From contig NZ_LWKZ01000001.1 of the NCBI RefSeq assembly GCF_001905005.1, positions 995,775 to 1,059,774 of the forward strand: a DNA stretch of 64,000 bases. Direction: 5' to 3'. This document shows positions 33,433 through 41,841 of the stretch, piece by piece. Each line of letters opens with the position of its first letter. The first letter of the stretch is position 1. The notes beneath the pieces are model-generated. The model saw only the letters and a list, made by a program, of their open reading frames with translations. It was not told the DNA's origin and did not search any database. Position numbers and translations under genes: made by a program. This DNA comes from Streptomyces sp. CB02923 (GTDB lineage: Bacteria; Actinomycetota; Actinomycetes; Streptomycetales; Streptomycetaceae).

Positions 33433-34643
33433 CCGCTCAGCTCCCGGCCGAGGCGCCGCCGCCCGCTGCGGCCCCCGGCTCTTCCTCTGCGTCCGTGTCC
33501 GCGCTGTTCACCCGGCCCGACCTCGCCGTGCCGGGTGTACGGAACGGCGCGGCGGCCCCGCCCGGCAAGAAGTCCCGTGGCGTACCGCGCCTGCGCGCCC
33601 TCGACGGGCTGCGGCTGTGCGCCGCCCTCATGGTCGCCGCGTACCATCTCGGCGGCCGGGGCGGCGAGATAGGCCAGGCGTGGGGCAGTTCTCCGGCACG
33701 CCAGTTCCCGTCGCTGCACAGCGTGTTCGCGTACGGCTGCCTCGGCGTCCAGATCTTCTTCGTCATCAGCGGGTTCGTCATCTGCATGAGCGGCTGGGGG
33801 CGTTCGCTGCGCTCCTTCATCGCCTCCCGCGTCTCGCGCCTGTATCCGGCGTACTGGGTGGCGGTTCTGCTGGTCACGGCCGTGTTCGCGCTGCCGTGGG
33901 TGGCGTTCAAGGCGCTGGGGCCCAGCGATGTGCTGACGAACCTGACGATGCTCCAGCAGCCGCTGGGTGCGAAGCGGGTGCTGGGTGTGTGCTGGACGCT
34001 GTGGGCGGAGATGCGGTTCTACGCGCTGTTCGCGCTGTGCGTGGTGCTGCCGGGCGCGACGCGCCGCCGGGTGGTGCTGTTCTGTGCGGGCTGGACGCTG
34101 GCGGCGGCGCTGGCGCAGGCCACGCACCTTCCGGCGCTGGATGTGGTCCTGATGCCGCAGTACGCGCCGTTCTTCATCGGCGGTATCGGCTGCTACCTGC
34201 TGCACCGCTACGGCGGGCGTGACCCGGTGGCGTGGGCGGTGGTGGGTGTCAGCTGGCTGTCCGGCCAGCACTTCGCGGTGGCCGGGCTGTGGCATCCGCC
34301 GTCCCCGGGTGCCTTCTCCTACCGCTCGTCGCTCGTCATCATCGCGATCGTCACGGTGGGTTTCGCGCTGGTGGCGGCCATCGCGCTGGGCCGGATGCGG
34401 TGGGCGAACTGGCGCTGGCTGACGGTGGCCGGGGCGCTGACGTACCCGTTCTACCTCGTCCACGAGCACCTGGGCTGGGTGGTCGTGCAGGGGCTGCACG
34501 GTGGCCTGCGGCTACCCGCGTACGCGACGTTCGTCCTGACGCTGGCGCTGATGCTGGCACTGGCGTGGGTGCTGCACCGGTGGGTGGAGCGCCCGCTGAC
34601 GCCCGTACTGAGGCGGGCGATCGACCCGCGGCCGCGACGCTGA
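33429..34643 (+). CDS. acyltransferase 3 family membrane protein
   Basis: This 404-residue protein of the OafA/YrhL type starts at ATG 33429 in an ATGA overlap. After a 55-residue Pro/Ala-rich cytoplasmic tail comes RLRALDGLRLCAALMVAAYHLGG, with the His of the family motif near the first helix. About ten membrane helices follow, including FFVISGFVICMSGWG and LTYPFYLVHEHLG. It is expected to O-acylate the wall polymer or its precursor at the membrane. Its stop codon lies inside a tandem repeat. Confidence 0.9.
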   Translation: MTAQLPAEAPPPAAAPGSSSASVSALFTRPDLAVPGVRNGAAAPPGKKSRGVPRLRALDGLRLCAALMVAAYHLGGRGGEIGQAWGSSPARQFPSLHSVFAYGCLGVQIFFVISGFVICMSGWGRSLRSFIASRVSRLYPAYWVAVLLVTAVFALPWVAFKALGPSDVLTNLTMLQQPLGAKRVLGVCWTLWAEMRFYALFALCVVLPGATRRRVVLFCAGWTLAAALAQATHLPALDVVLMPQYAPFFIGGIGCYLLHRYGGRDPVAWAVVGVSWLSGQHFAVAGLWHPPSPGAFSYRSSLVIIAIVTVGFALVAAIALGRMRWANWRWLTVAGALTYPFYLVHEHLGWVVVQGLHGGLRLPAYATFVLTLALMLALAWVLHRWVERPLTPVLRRAIDPRPRR

Positions 34644-34693
34644 GGCCGGGGCGCTGAGGCCGGAGCGCTGAGGCCAGAGCGCTGAGGCCGGGG
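34638..34693. repeat. four tandem 14-bp units
   Basis: Units CGCTGAGGCC plus four bases lie at 34638, 34652, 34666 and 34680. The acyltransferase stop TGA is in the first unit. As 14 is not a multiple of three, repeat expansion or contraction here would not alter the protein upstream of the stop. Confidence 0.88.
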
Positions 34694-34721
34694 CGTGCGG
34701 GGCACGCCCGTACGCCCCGGT

Positions 34722-35384
34722 CTACCGGCCGTGCAGCAGCGTGGCCTCGATGCCCGCGATGACGGCGCGCAGGCCGTCGTCGAAGCCGTCGGCGATGTTG
34801 CCGAACATCTCCGCCCCGGCCGCGGCCGTGAGCGGGTAGTCGGCCCCTACGCTCCGCATCCGTTCCTCCTGGTCGTACGCCGGGTCGCGGCGCGGGTCGC
34901 CGGGCACCGGGAAGACGGACTGTTCCTCGATCACGTAGCCGATGGTGTAGGCGTACGTGGTGAACCAGGCGCGCGCGGCCCGCTCCGGCGTGAACCCGGC
35001 GTCTCCCATGGCGGCCAGCAGGGACTCCATCGGCCGCAGCAGCGACTGGTCGCCGAGCCGGGTACCGCCGAAGACCTTGCCGCCGTCGCGGTAGCCGAGC
35101 AGGGTGTGCCGGGTCTGCCGGCACGACTCGGTGAGCATGGCCCGCCAGTCGCCGCCCCCGTGGCCGTCACCGGCCTCGGCGGCCGGCTCGGTCATCCGCC
35201 GGAGCAGCGCGGTGGCCATCTCGTCCAGCAGTTCCTGCTTGTTCTTGAAGTGCCAGTAGAGCGCGGGCGCCTGGACGTCCAGCTCCTTGGCGATACGGCG
35301 CAGCGTGAGCCCTTCGAGGCCGACGTCGTTCAGCAGCCGCAGGGCGGTCTCCGCCACCAGTTTCCGGTCGAGTCTCGTAGCCAC
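34722..35384 (-). CDS. TetR-family repressor
   Basis: This 220-residue repressor starts at GTG 35384. The N-terminal helix-turn-helix includes LVAETALRLLNDVGLEGLTL and APALYWHFKNKQELLDEMA, closely matching tetracycline-repressor-type TetR. The TetR_C domain has ARAWFTTYAYTIGYVIEEQ. It is divergent from the FAD monooxygenase, and two identical-design palindromes lie in the 67-bp gap, so it very probably represses itself and the monooxygenase. The ligand may be the monooxygenase substrate. Confidence 0.92.
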   Translation of the reverse strand: MATRLDRKLVAETALRLLNDVGLEGLTLRRIAKELDVQAPALYWHFKNKQELLDEMATALLRRMTEPAAEAGDGHGGGDWRAMLTESCRQTRHTLLGYRDGGKVFGGTRLGDQSLLRPMESLLAAMGDAGFTPERAARAWFTTYAYTIGYVIEEQSVFPVPGDPRRDPAYDQEERMRSVGADYPLTAAAGAEMFGNIADGFDDGLRAVIAGIEATLLHGR

Positions 35385-35392
35385 GTTGACAA

Positions 35393-35443
35393 CTTAACAC
35401 CGTTAAGCGCATGCTCGGAAGCAGCTGACTTAACGACGTTAAG
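35393..35443. promoter_or_regulatory. twin TetR operators CTTAAC-N3-GTTAAG
   Basis: Perfect 15-bp palindromes CTTAACACCGTTAAG (35393-35407) and CTTAACGACGTTAAG (35429-35443) share both half-sites and differ only in the 3-bp centre. Their centres are 36 bp apart. The second is only 9 bp before the monooxygenase ATG and overlaps its AAGGAG site. The first follows TTGACA at 35386-35391. Confidence 0.85.
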
Positions 35444-35451
35444 GAGACATC

Positions 35452-36969
35452 ATGGCCGGCACCGACGCCCTGCCCGGACACGTGGACGTACTGATCTCCG
35501 GCGCCGGGCCGACGGGCCTGGCCCTCGGCCTCGACCTCGCCCGGCGCGGCGTGCGCGCCCTCGTCCTGGAGCGCCAGGACCGGCTGGCGCCCGGCACCCG
35601 CGGCAGCGGCGTCCAGCCCCGCACCCAGGAGGTGTACGAGGACTTCGGCGTGCTCGACGCCGTCCGGGAGGCCGGCGGGACGTACCCGCCGCAGGGAATC
35701 TGGTCGGACGACCGCATGGTCGACGAGCGGGTGATGGTCGAGCCCGGCGAGCCGACGGCGGCCGCTCCGTACGCCACCATGCTGATGCTCCCGCAGTGGC
35801 GGAACCTGGAGATCCAGTACGCACGGCTGACCGGGCTGGGCGGCGAGGTGGCGTTCGGCGCGGACCTGGAGTCGTTCACCCAGGACGCGGACGGCGTCGA
35901 GGCCCGCGTCGTACACGCCGACGGCACCGCCCGTACGGTGCGCGCCTCCTACCTCGTCGCGGCCGACGGCGGGCGCAGCGCGATCCGCAAGGCGCTCGGC
36001 GTCACCATGACCGGCCAGTCCGTCGCGCCCTACCCGATGCTCCTCGCCGACATCCGCCTCGACGGGCTGGACCGGAACCACTGGCACATGTGGGGGGAGT
36101 TCCGGGCCACCGACTTCGTCTCGCTGCTCGCGCCGGCGAAGTACGACTACTTCCTGCTCATGGCGGGCTTCATGGACCCGGACACCGTGCCGGACACCTC
36201 GCCCGACGGCGTGCGCAAGCTCATAGCGGAGCGCACCCATCTCTCCCTCGACCAGCTGGGCGAGGTGCTGTGGTCCTCCTCCTTCCGGCCGAACGCCGCC
36301 CTGGCGGACCAGTTCCGGGTGGGCCGGGTCTTCCTCGCGGGCGACGCGGCGCACGTGCACTCCCCCGCGGGCGGCCAGGGTCTGAACACCAGCGTCCAGG
36401 ACGCCTACAACCTCGGCTGGAAGCTGGGCCAGGTCATCCGCCACGGCGCGCCGGACTCCCTCCTCGACAGCTACGAGGCCGAGCGGCTGCCGGTCGCCGA
36501 GAGCATCCTGGACACCAGCACCCGGCTGCACCGTTCGGGCGACATGCGGCGCGGCAGCGACCTGCACCAGATGGGCGTCGGCTACCCGGACGGGCCGCTC
36601 GCCACCGAGCGGCGCACCGGCCTCGCCGACGGCGGGCTGCGCGCCGGCAACCGCGCCCCCGACGCGCCCTGCACCACCCCCGACGGCACCCCGCGCCGCC
36701 TCTTCGACGTCTTCCAGGGCCCGCACTTCACCGTCCTGGCCGTCGGGGACGTCGAGCTCCCGGCGATCGACGGCGAGATGATCCGTACGTGCCGCGTCGG
36801 CGGCCCGGCCCCCGACCTGCTCGACTCCGAGGGCCACGCCCGGGACGCGTACGGCGAGGGCCTGTTCCTCGTCCGCCCCGACGGCTACGTGGCGTACGCC
36901 GCCGACGACGCCTCCGGCCTGCCGGACGAGCTGGTCCGGTACGGCGTCCTCATGGCTGCGGCACGCTAG
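35452..36969 (+). CDS. FAD-dependent aromatic monooxygenase
   Basis: This 505-residue flavoprotein of the PHBH-like class has VLISGAGPTGLALGLDLARR for FAD at residues ~10-30, a DG motif in YLVAADGGRSAIRKALG, and RVFLAGDAAHVHSPAGGQGLN for the ribityl/pyrophosphate site. A thioredoxin-like C-terminal domain follows. It hydroxylates an aromatic or polyketide-like substrate with NAD(P)H and O2. It has a strong ribosome site and TetR control, and a convergent efflux-type MFS gene overlaps its last 20 bp. Drug modification is plausible but unproven. Confidence 0.92.
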   Translation: MAGTDALPGHVDVLISGAGPTGLALGLDLARRGVRALVLERQDRLAPGTRGSGVQPRTQEVYEDFGVLDAVREAGGTYPPQGIWSDDRMVDERVMVEPGEPTAAAPYATMLMLPQWRNLEIQYARLTGLGGEVAFGADLESFTQDADGVEARVVHADGTARTVRASYLVAADGGRSAIRKALGVTMTGQSVAPYPMLLADIRLDGLDRNHWHMWGEFRATDFVSLLAPAKYDYFLLMAGFMDPDTVPDTSPDGVRKLIAERTHLSLDQLGEVLWSSSFRPNAALADQFRVGRVFLAGDAAHVHSPAGGQGLNTSVQDAYNLGWKLGQVIRHGAPDSLLDSYEAERLPVAESILDTSTRLHRSGDMRRGSDLHQMGVGYPDGPLATERRTGLADGGLRAGNRAPDAPCTTPDGTPRRLFDVFQGPHFTVLAVGDVELPAIDGEMIRTCRVGGPAPDLLDSEGHARDAYGEGLFLVRPDGYVAYAADDASGLPDELVRYGVLMAAAR

Positions 36970-38161
36970 AGGCAGCCTGCCCGGCGCCCTTCTCCGAGGG
37001 GTGCCGGGCGCCCTCCCCCGGCTCGGTCAGTGTCCGCGCGACGAGCCACGCCACGACGCACAGCGCGACCAGCGGCAGCAGGGCCGTCCGCAGGCCCGTG
37101 GTGTCGGCGAGGGCGCCGATGGCCGGGGTGGCGATGCCGCCGACGCTGACGGCGAGGCCCAGGGTGACGCCGCTCGCGGTGCCCATGCGGTTCGGCAGCA
37201 GGTCCTGGCCGAGGGTGATGTGCAGGGAGAACGGTACGTACAGGGCCGTGGCCGTCAGGGCGGCGAAGACGTACAGCGCGGGGCCGGGGACCAGGACCAG
37301 CCCGGCGACGGCCGGGACGGTGGCCGCGTAGGCGATCCGTACGGTACGGACCCGGCCCCAGCGGGACGCCAGCCGCCCGCCGAGCACGGTGCCCACCGCG
37401 CCGCCCGCGAAGAGCACGAACAGGGCGGCCGTACCCGCGGCGGCGCCACCGCCCACCCGCTGCTCGGCGTAGACGGCGATGAAGGCGCTCAGGCCCACGA
37501 AGACGACGGAACGGCAGACGATGACGGCCGTCAGCCGCAGGAACTCCGGCCAGTTGTCGCGGCCCGGCCGCGCCGCGGCCCTGGCCACGGCCGACCGCGA
37601 CGCCAGGCGGCGGATCACCGGAGCGGTGAGCAGGACACCGGCCACCGCGGGCACCGCCAGCCACGGCGACGCGCTCAGGGAGCCCGCGGAGAGCAGCGGG
37701 CCGACGGCGGCCGGGGCGAGGGCGAAGCCGATGTTGCCGCCGAGGGAGTACCAGCCCATGGCGACGTGGCTGCCGCCGCTCGCGACGCGGGCCAGCCGCG
37801 CGGACTCCGGGTGGTAGGCGGCCACGCCGGCCCCCGCGAGGGCGACGGCGACGCAGGTCGGGCCGTACGAGTCGCCGAGCCCCGACAGGGCGATGCCGAG
37901 ACCGGCGCAGAGGGTGCTCACCGGGATCAGCCAGGGCATCGTCCAGCGGTCGGTGAGCGAGCCGAACAGGGGCTGCACGAGGGAGGAGAGGAGGGTGGCG
38001 GCCAGCACGATGCCGGAGGCGGCGGCGTAGCCGTAGTGGCGTTCGGCCACCAGGAAGGGCACCAGGGCCGGGACGGCACCCTGGTAGAAGTCCACCGCCG
38101 CGTGTCCCACGGACATCATCGCGACCGGCCGCCGGGGAGCGGTCACCTGCTTGGTTGTCAT
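36950..38161 (-). CDS. MFS transporter, fosmidomycin-resistance (Fsr)-like
   Basis: This 403-residue protein has about 12 membrane helices. MMSVGHAAVDFYQGAVPALVPFLVAER and SLVQPLFGSLTDRW are typical of the Fsr subgroup, followed by YHPESARLARVASGG, a recognisable Fsr signature. It would export a small molecule by proton antiport. Its 3' end overlaps the monooxygenase 3' end by 20 bp. The start is ATG 38161, 54 bp from the divergent AraC regulator that may control it. Confidence 0.9.
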   Translation of the reverse strand: MTTKQVTAPRRPVAMMSVGHAAVDFYQGAVPALVPFLVAERHYGYAAASGIVLAATLLSSLVQPLFGSLTDRWTMPWLIPVSTLCAGLGIALSGLGDSYGPTCVAVALAGAGVAAYHPESARLARVASGGSHVAMGWYSLGGNIGFALAPAAVGPLLSAGSLSASPWLAVPAVAGVLLTAPVIRRLASRSAVARAAARPGRDNWPEFLRLTAVIVCRSVVFVGLSAFIAVYAEQRVGGGAAAGTAALFVLFAGGAVGTVLGGRLASRWGRVRTVRIAYAATVPAVAGLVLVPGPALYVFAALTATALYVPFSLHITLGQDLLPNRMGTASGVTLGLAVSVGGIATPAIGALADTTGLRTALLPLVALCVVAWLVARTLTEPGEGARHPSEKGAGQAASSVPQP

Positions 38162-38215
38162 GTATCGATCGTGGTGACCGCACCCGGTGGCAGGCTTCCC
38201 ATAAGCTGCCACGTC

Positions 38216-39043
38216 ATGCCGGTTTTCCGCCAACACCCGCCGCACGTCACGACCGTCACCCGCTTCCTGCCGCAGGGCTCGGAGGTGACGGCCCACGCGC
38301 ACGACGTCCACCAGATCGTCTACGCGGGGCGCGGCGTGCTCACCGTGACCACGGACGCCGGGAGCTGGGTGGCGCCGGCCACCCGCGCGATCTGGATCCC
38401 GGCCGGGACGGTGCACGAGCACCGGGCACACGGGGACACCGACCTGCACACCGTCGGCGTACCCCTGGACGCCGACCCGCTGGGGCTGGACCGGCCCGCC
38501 GTCCTGGCGGTCGGCCCGCTGCTGCGCGAGCTGATCATCACGTACAGCGGTACGGGCAGCCGCCGTACGGCGGAGGCGCGGCGCCTGCTGGCCGTACTCC
38601 TCGACCAGCTGCGCCACGCCCCGCTCCAGGCCCTGCACCTGCCCAGGGCCCGCGACCCGCGCCTGGCGGCGGTCTGCGCGGCGCTGCGCTCGGACCCGGC
38701 CGACCCGCGTCCGCTCGCCGCGCTGGGGGCGGCGGCCGGGGCGAGCGAGCGGACCCTGGCCCGCCTCTTCCGCGCCGAACTGGGCATGACCTTCCCCCAG
38801 TGGCGTACGCAGCTGCGCCTGCACCACGCGCTGGTGCTGCTGGCGCAGGACGGCCCGGCGCTGCCCGTGACCTCGATCGCGCACCGCTGCGGCTGGGCCT
38901 CGGCCAGCGCCTTCATCGACGCCTTCCGCCGGTCGTTCGGGCACACGCCGGGCGCCCACCGGGCCCTGGCCGGCCGCGCTACAACACCAGCGACAGCAGC
39001 AGCACGCACACGATCCCGACGACGGAGATCAGCGTCTCCATGA
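38216..39043 (+). CDS. AraC-family regulator with cupin sensor
   Basis: This is a 275-residue regulator. The N-terminal cupin domain has EVTAHAHDVHQIVYAGRGVLTV and AIWIPAGTVHEH. The C-terminal double helix-turn-helix has ASERTLARLFRAELGMTFPQW and SIAHRCGWASASAFIDAFRRSFGHTPGA. It is divergent from the Fsr-like transporter, a common regulator/efflux arrangement. The last 23 residues or so (after HRALAGRA) are translated from sequence antisense to the end of gntP, so the present stop is probably secondary. Confidence 0.92.
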   Translation: MPVFRQHPPHVTTVTRFLPQGSEVTAHAHDVHQIVYAGRGVLTVTTDAGSWVAPATRAIWIPAGTVHEHRAHGDTDLHTVGVPLDADPLGLDRPAVLAVGPLLRELIITYSGTGSRRTAEARRLLAVLLDQLRHAPLQALHLPRARDPRLAAVCAALRSDPADPRPLAALGAAAGASERTLARLFRAELGMTFPQWRTQLRLHHALVLLAQDGPALPVTSIAHRCGWASASAFIDAFRRSFGHTPGAHRALAGRATTPATAAARTRSRRRRSASP

Positions 39044-40376
39044 GCGACCAGGTCTTGAGCGTCTGGCCGACGTTCATGCCGAAGTACTCCTTCACCATCC
39101 AGAAGCCCGCGTCGTTGACGTGGCTGAAGAACAGCGAACCGGCGCCGACGGCGAGGACGAGCAGGGCGGTGTGGGTGGTGGACATGTCGGCGGCGAGCGG
39201 TGCCACCAGGCCCGCGGCGGAGATGGTGGCCACCGTCGCCGAACCGGTCGCGAGCCGGATCGCGACGGCGATCAGCCAGGCCAGCAGCAGCGTGGAGATG
39301 TTCCAGTCCTTGGAGAGCTCCAGGATCATCTGGCCGACGCCCGCGTCCACCAGGGTCTGCTTGAAGCCGCCGCCCGCGCCCACGATCAGCAGCACGCCCG
39401 CGATGGGGGCGAGGGACTTCTCGACGGTGGTGGCGATCCGGCCCTTGGTGAAGCCGGCCGACCGGCCCAGCGTGAACATGGCGACGATGACGGCGGTGAG
39501 CAGCGCGATCAGCGGGGAGCCCACCACGTCGAAGACGCGCTGGACGGTGGTCTCCTTGTCGTCCACGACGACGTCCACCAGGGCCTTGGCCAGCATCATC
39601 ACGACGGGCAGCAGCACCGTGGCGACGGTGATGCCGAAGCCGGGGCGCTTGTCCAGCTCGCCGGAGGCCCGCTCGGGAATCATCTTCTCCGGCGGGCGGA
39701 TGTCCACCCAGCGGGCGGCGTAGCGGGAGAACAGCGGCCCGGCGACGATCGCGGTGGGGATGGCGACGACCACGCCGAGCGCCAGGGTGACGCCCAGGTT
39801 GGCGTCGAGCGCGTCGATGGCGGCCAGCGGGCCGGGGTGCGGCGGGATCAGGCCGTGCATGACGGACAGGCCGGCCAGCGCCGGGATGCCGATGCGCATC
39901 AGGGAGAAGTTGCCGCGCTTGACGACCAGCAGCACCACCGGGATCAGCAGCACGATGCCGACCTCGAAGAAGATCGGCAGGCCGACGATGCCCGCGATCA
40001 GCACCATCGCCCAGGGCATGACGCGCCCGCTGGCCTTCGCCAGGATCGTGTCGACGATCTGGTCGGCGCCGCCGGAGTCGGCGAGCAGTTTGCCGAGGAT
40101 CGCGCCGAGCGCGATCAGGATGCCGGTGCCCGCGACGGTGCTGCCGAGGCCGGACGAGAAGCTGGCGATGGCCTTGTCCAGCGGTGCGCCCGCCACGGCT
40201 CCCAGCACCAGCGAACCGATGATCAGGGACAGGAAGGCGTGCAGCTTGAACTTGGTGATGAGCAGGACGATGACGGCGATGCCCGCGAGGACGGCGATGC
40301 CGAGCTGCGCGTGACCGGCCGAGGTGATCGGCTCGGTCGCGTCCGCTGCCAGCATCTCGACGCTGAGATGTGTCAC
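38979..40376 (-). CDS. gntP: gluconate:proton symporter, GntP family
   Basis: This 465-residue membrane protein has 12-14 hydrophobic segments. GAILGKLLADSGGADQIVDTIL, GLIPPHPGPLAAIDALDANLG and SHVNDAGFWMVKEYFG are signatures of GntP gluconate transporters. It imports gluconate for the kinase encoded just upstream. The two genes are separated by 84 bp containing a short duplication. The 3' end overlaps the convergent AraC gene by 65 bp. Confidence 0.93.
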   Translation of the reverse strand: MTHLSVEMLAADATEPITSAGHAQLGIAVLAGIAVIVLLITKFKLHAFLSLIIGSLVLGAVAGAPLDKAIASFSSGLGSTVAGTGILIALGAILGKLLADSGGADQIVDTILAKASGRVMPWAMVLIAGIVGLPIFFEVGIVLLIPVVLLVVKRGNFSLMRIGIPALAGLSVMHGLIPPHPGPLAAIDALDANLGVTLALGVVVAIPTAIVAGPLFSRYAARWVDIRPPEKMIPERASGELDKRPGFGITVATVLLPVVMMLAKALVDVVVDDKETTVQRVFDVVGSPLIALLTAVIVAMFTLGRSAGFTKGRIATTVEKSLAPIAGVLLIVGAGGGFKQTLVDAGVGQMILELSKDWNISTLLLAWLIAVAIRLATGSATVATISAAGLVAPLAADMSTTHTALLVLAVGAGSLFFSHVNDAGFWMVKEYFGMNVGQTLKTWSLMETLISVVGIVCVLLLSLVL

Positions 40377-40415
40377 GGCTGTTCCCTAAGGGGTGCTGGT
40401 GCTGGTTGTGGTGGT

Positions 40416-40479
40416 GGCCCTGCGGTTACGCGGGGGCGGACCGGTCGTGGGGGCCCTGCGTTACGCGGGGGCGGACCGG
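40416..40479. repeat. near-identical 28/29-bp direct repeat at the gntK end
   Basis: The sequence at 40416-40444 is repeated at 40452-40479 with one G missing. The second copy contains the gntK stop and last codons, so the first is a copied piece of the gene end in the gntK-gntP spacer. Confidence 0.85.
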
Positions 40480-40988
40480 CCCGTGTCGTAGCGGCGCAGC
40501 GCGGTCGCGGCGCGGTCGGCGATCTCCTGCGGGGTGCCGGACACGTCGACGGCGACGCCCGCCTCGTCCGCGCCGAGCGGCTCCAGGGTGGCGAACTGGG
40601 AGTCCAGCAGCGCGGTGGGCATGAAATGGCCCTTGCGCTCGGCCATCCGGGACTCGATCAGCGACCGGTCGCCCGTCAGGTGCAGGAAGACGACGCCGGG
40701 CGCGGCGGCCCGCAGGCGGTCGCGGTAGGCGCGCTTGAGCGCCGAGCTGCTGACGACGCCGCCCCGGCCCGCCCGGTCGTGGGCCCAGGCGCCGATGGCG
40801 TCGAGCCACGGCCACCGGTCGGCGTCCTGGAGCGGGGTGCCGGCCGACATCTTGGCGATGTTGGCCGGGGGGTGGAAGTCGTCGCCCTCCGCGTAGGGGA
40901 CATCGAGGCCTGCGGCCACCAGCGGACCGATCGTGGTCTTGCCGGTGCCGGCCACGCCCATCACGACGATGACGTGGGGGGTGCTCAT
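40461..40988 (-). CDS. gntK: gluconokinase
   Basis: This 175-residue P-loop kinase phosphorylates gluconate to 6-phosphogluconate for the pentose phosphate pathway. Walker A is GVAGTGKTTIGP (residues ~11-22). EGDDFHPPANIAKMSAGTPLQDADRWPWL is the gluconokinase signature region, and RMAERKGHFMPTALLDSQ is the lid. ATG 40988 follows GCGAGGT. It is the first gene of the gntK-gntP unit, divergent from the GntR regulator. Confidence 0.95.
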   Translation of the reverse strand: MSTPHVIVVMGVAGTGKTTIGPLVAAGLDVPYAEGDDFHPPANIAKMSAGTPLQDADRWPWLDAIGAWAHDRAGRGGVVSSSALKRAYRDRLRAAAPGVVFLHLTGDRSLIESRMAERKGHFMPTALLDSQFATLEPLGADEAGVAVDVSGTPQEIADRAATALRRYDTGRSAPA

Positions 40989-41068
40989 CCCGTGTACCTC
41001 GCTGTCCTCTTTGACATCGGTCTGTCGCCCCACTGAAACCCATGGGATACGACGTATTCAAGCCTCTG

Positions 41069-41087
41069 TGACGTAAAAGTCATACTT
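41069..41087. promoter_or_regulatory. overlapping dyads, candidate GntR operator
   Basis: TGAC-N6-GTCA (41069-41082) overlaps AAGT-CAT-ACTT (41077-41087) in the 135-bp gap between divergent gntK and gntR. One of these is probably the operator for the FCD-type regulator. The location fits control of both genes. Confidence 0.45.
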
Positions 41088-41123
41088 AAAAGCGGACCTC
41101 TCGAAGGAACGTAGGCTGATCCC

Positions 41124-41831
41124 ATGGAGAACCAGGGGGCGGGGCAGGGGCTGCACGCGCGGGTACTGGAGTCCCTGGGACCCGCCATCACCGCGGGTGA
41201 GTACCCGCCGGGCACGGTCTTGCGCACCGACGCGCTCGAAGAACGTTTCGACGTGTCCCGAACGGTCATCCGCGAGGCGATACGGGTCCTGGAATCCATG
41301 CAGCTGGTCGCCTCCCGGCGCCGCGTCGGCGTGACCGTGCGCCCCACCGAGGAGTGGAACGTCTACGACCCGCGCGTCATCGGCTGGCGGCTGGCCGGTC
41401 CCGACCGCCCCCGGCAGCTGCGGTCCCTGACCGTGCTGCGCTCCGCCGTCGAACCGGCCGCCGCCGGTCTGGCCGCCCGGCACGCCACCCCCGCGCAGTG
41501 CGCCGAGCTGACCGGGCACGCCATGGGCATGGTCGCCACCTCGCGCGGCCAGCAGCTCGACGCGTACCTGGTGCACGACGTGTCCTTCCACCGCGTCGTG
41601 CTCACCGCGTCCGGCAACGAGATGTTCGCCCGGCTCGGCGACGTGGTGGCCGCGGTCCTCACCGGCCGCACCCACCACCACGTCATGTTCACCGACCCCG
41701 ACCCGGCCGCGGTGACCCTGCACGTCCAGGTCGCCGAGGCGGTACGGGTCGGCGACGCGGAGCGCGCCGAAGCGCTGACCCGCGAGATCACCGCCGGCGC
41801 CATGGCCGAACTGGACGTCCTCGCACCGTAG
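41124..41831 (+). CDS. GntR-family (FadR/FCD subgroup) regulator
   Basis: This is a 235-residue regulator. The N-terminal winged helix has LRTDALEERFDVSRTVIREAIRVLESMQLV, and the C-terminal all-helical FCD domain contains a metal-binding His set (VHDVSFHRVVL, GRTHHH). It is divergent from gntK-gntP and is very likely the gluconate-responsive repressor. The start is ATG 41124. Confidence 0.93.
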   Translation: MENQGAGQGLHARVLESLGPAITAGEYPPGTVLRTDALEERFDVSRTVIREAIRVLESMQLVASRRRVGVTVRPTEEWNVYDPRVIGWRLAGPDRPRQLRSLTVLRSAVEPAAAGLAARHATPAQCAELTGHAMGMVATSRGQQLDAYLVHDVSFHRVVLTASGNEMFARLGDVVAAVLTGRTHHHVMFTDPDPAAVTLHVQVAEAVRVGDAERAEALTREITAGAMAELDVLAP

Positions 41832-41841
41832 TTGCGCGCGG

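Noticed and set aside
34695..37331. Long plus-strand frame across the TetR and monooxygenase genes
   Set aside because: Antisense or out of frame with clearly recognised genes; composition is typical shadow.
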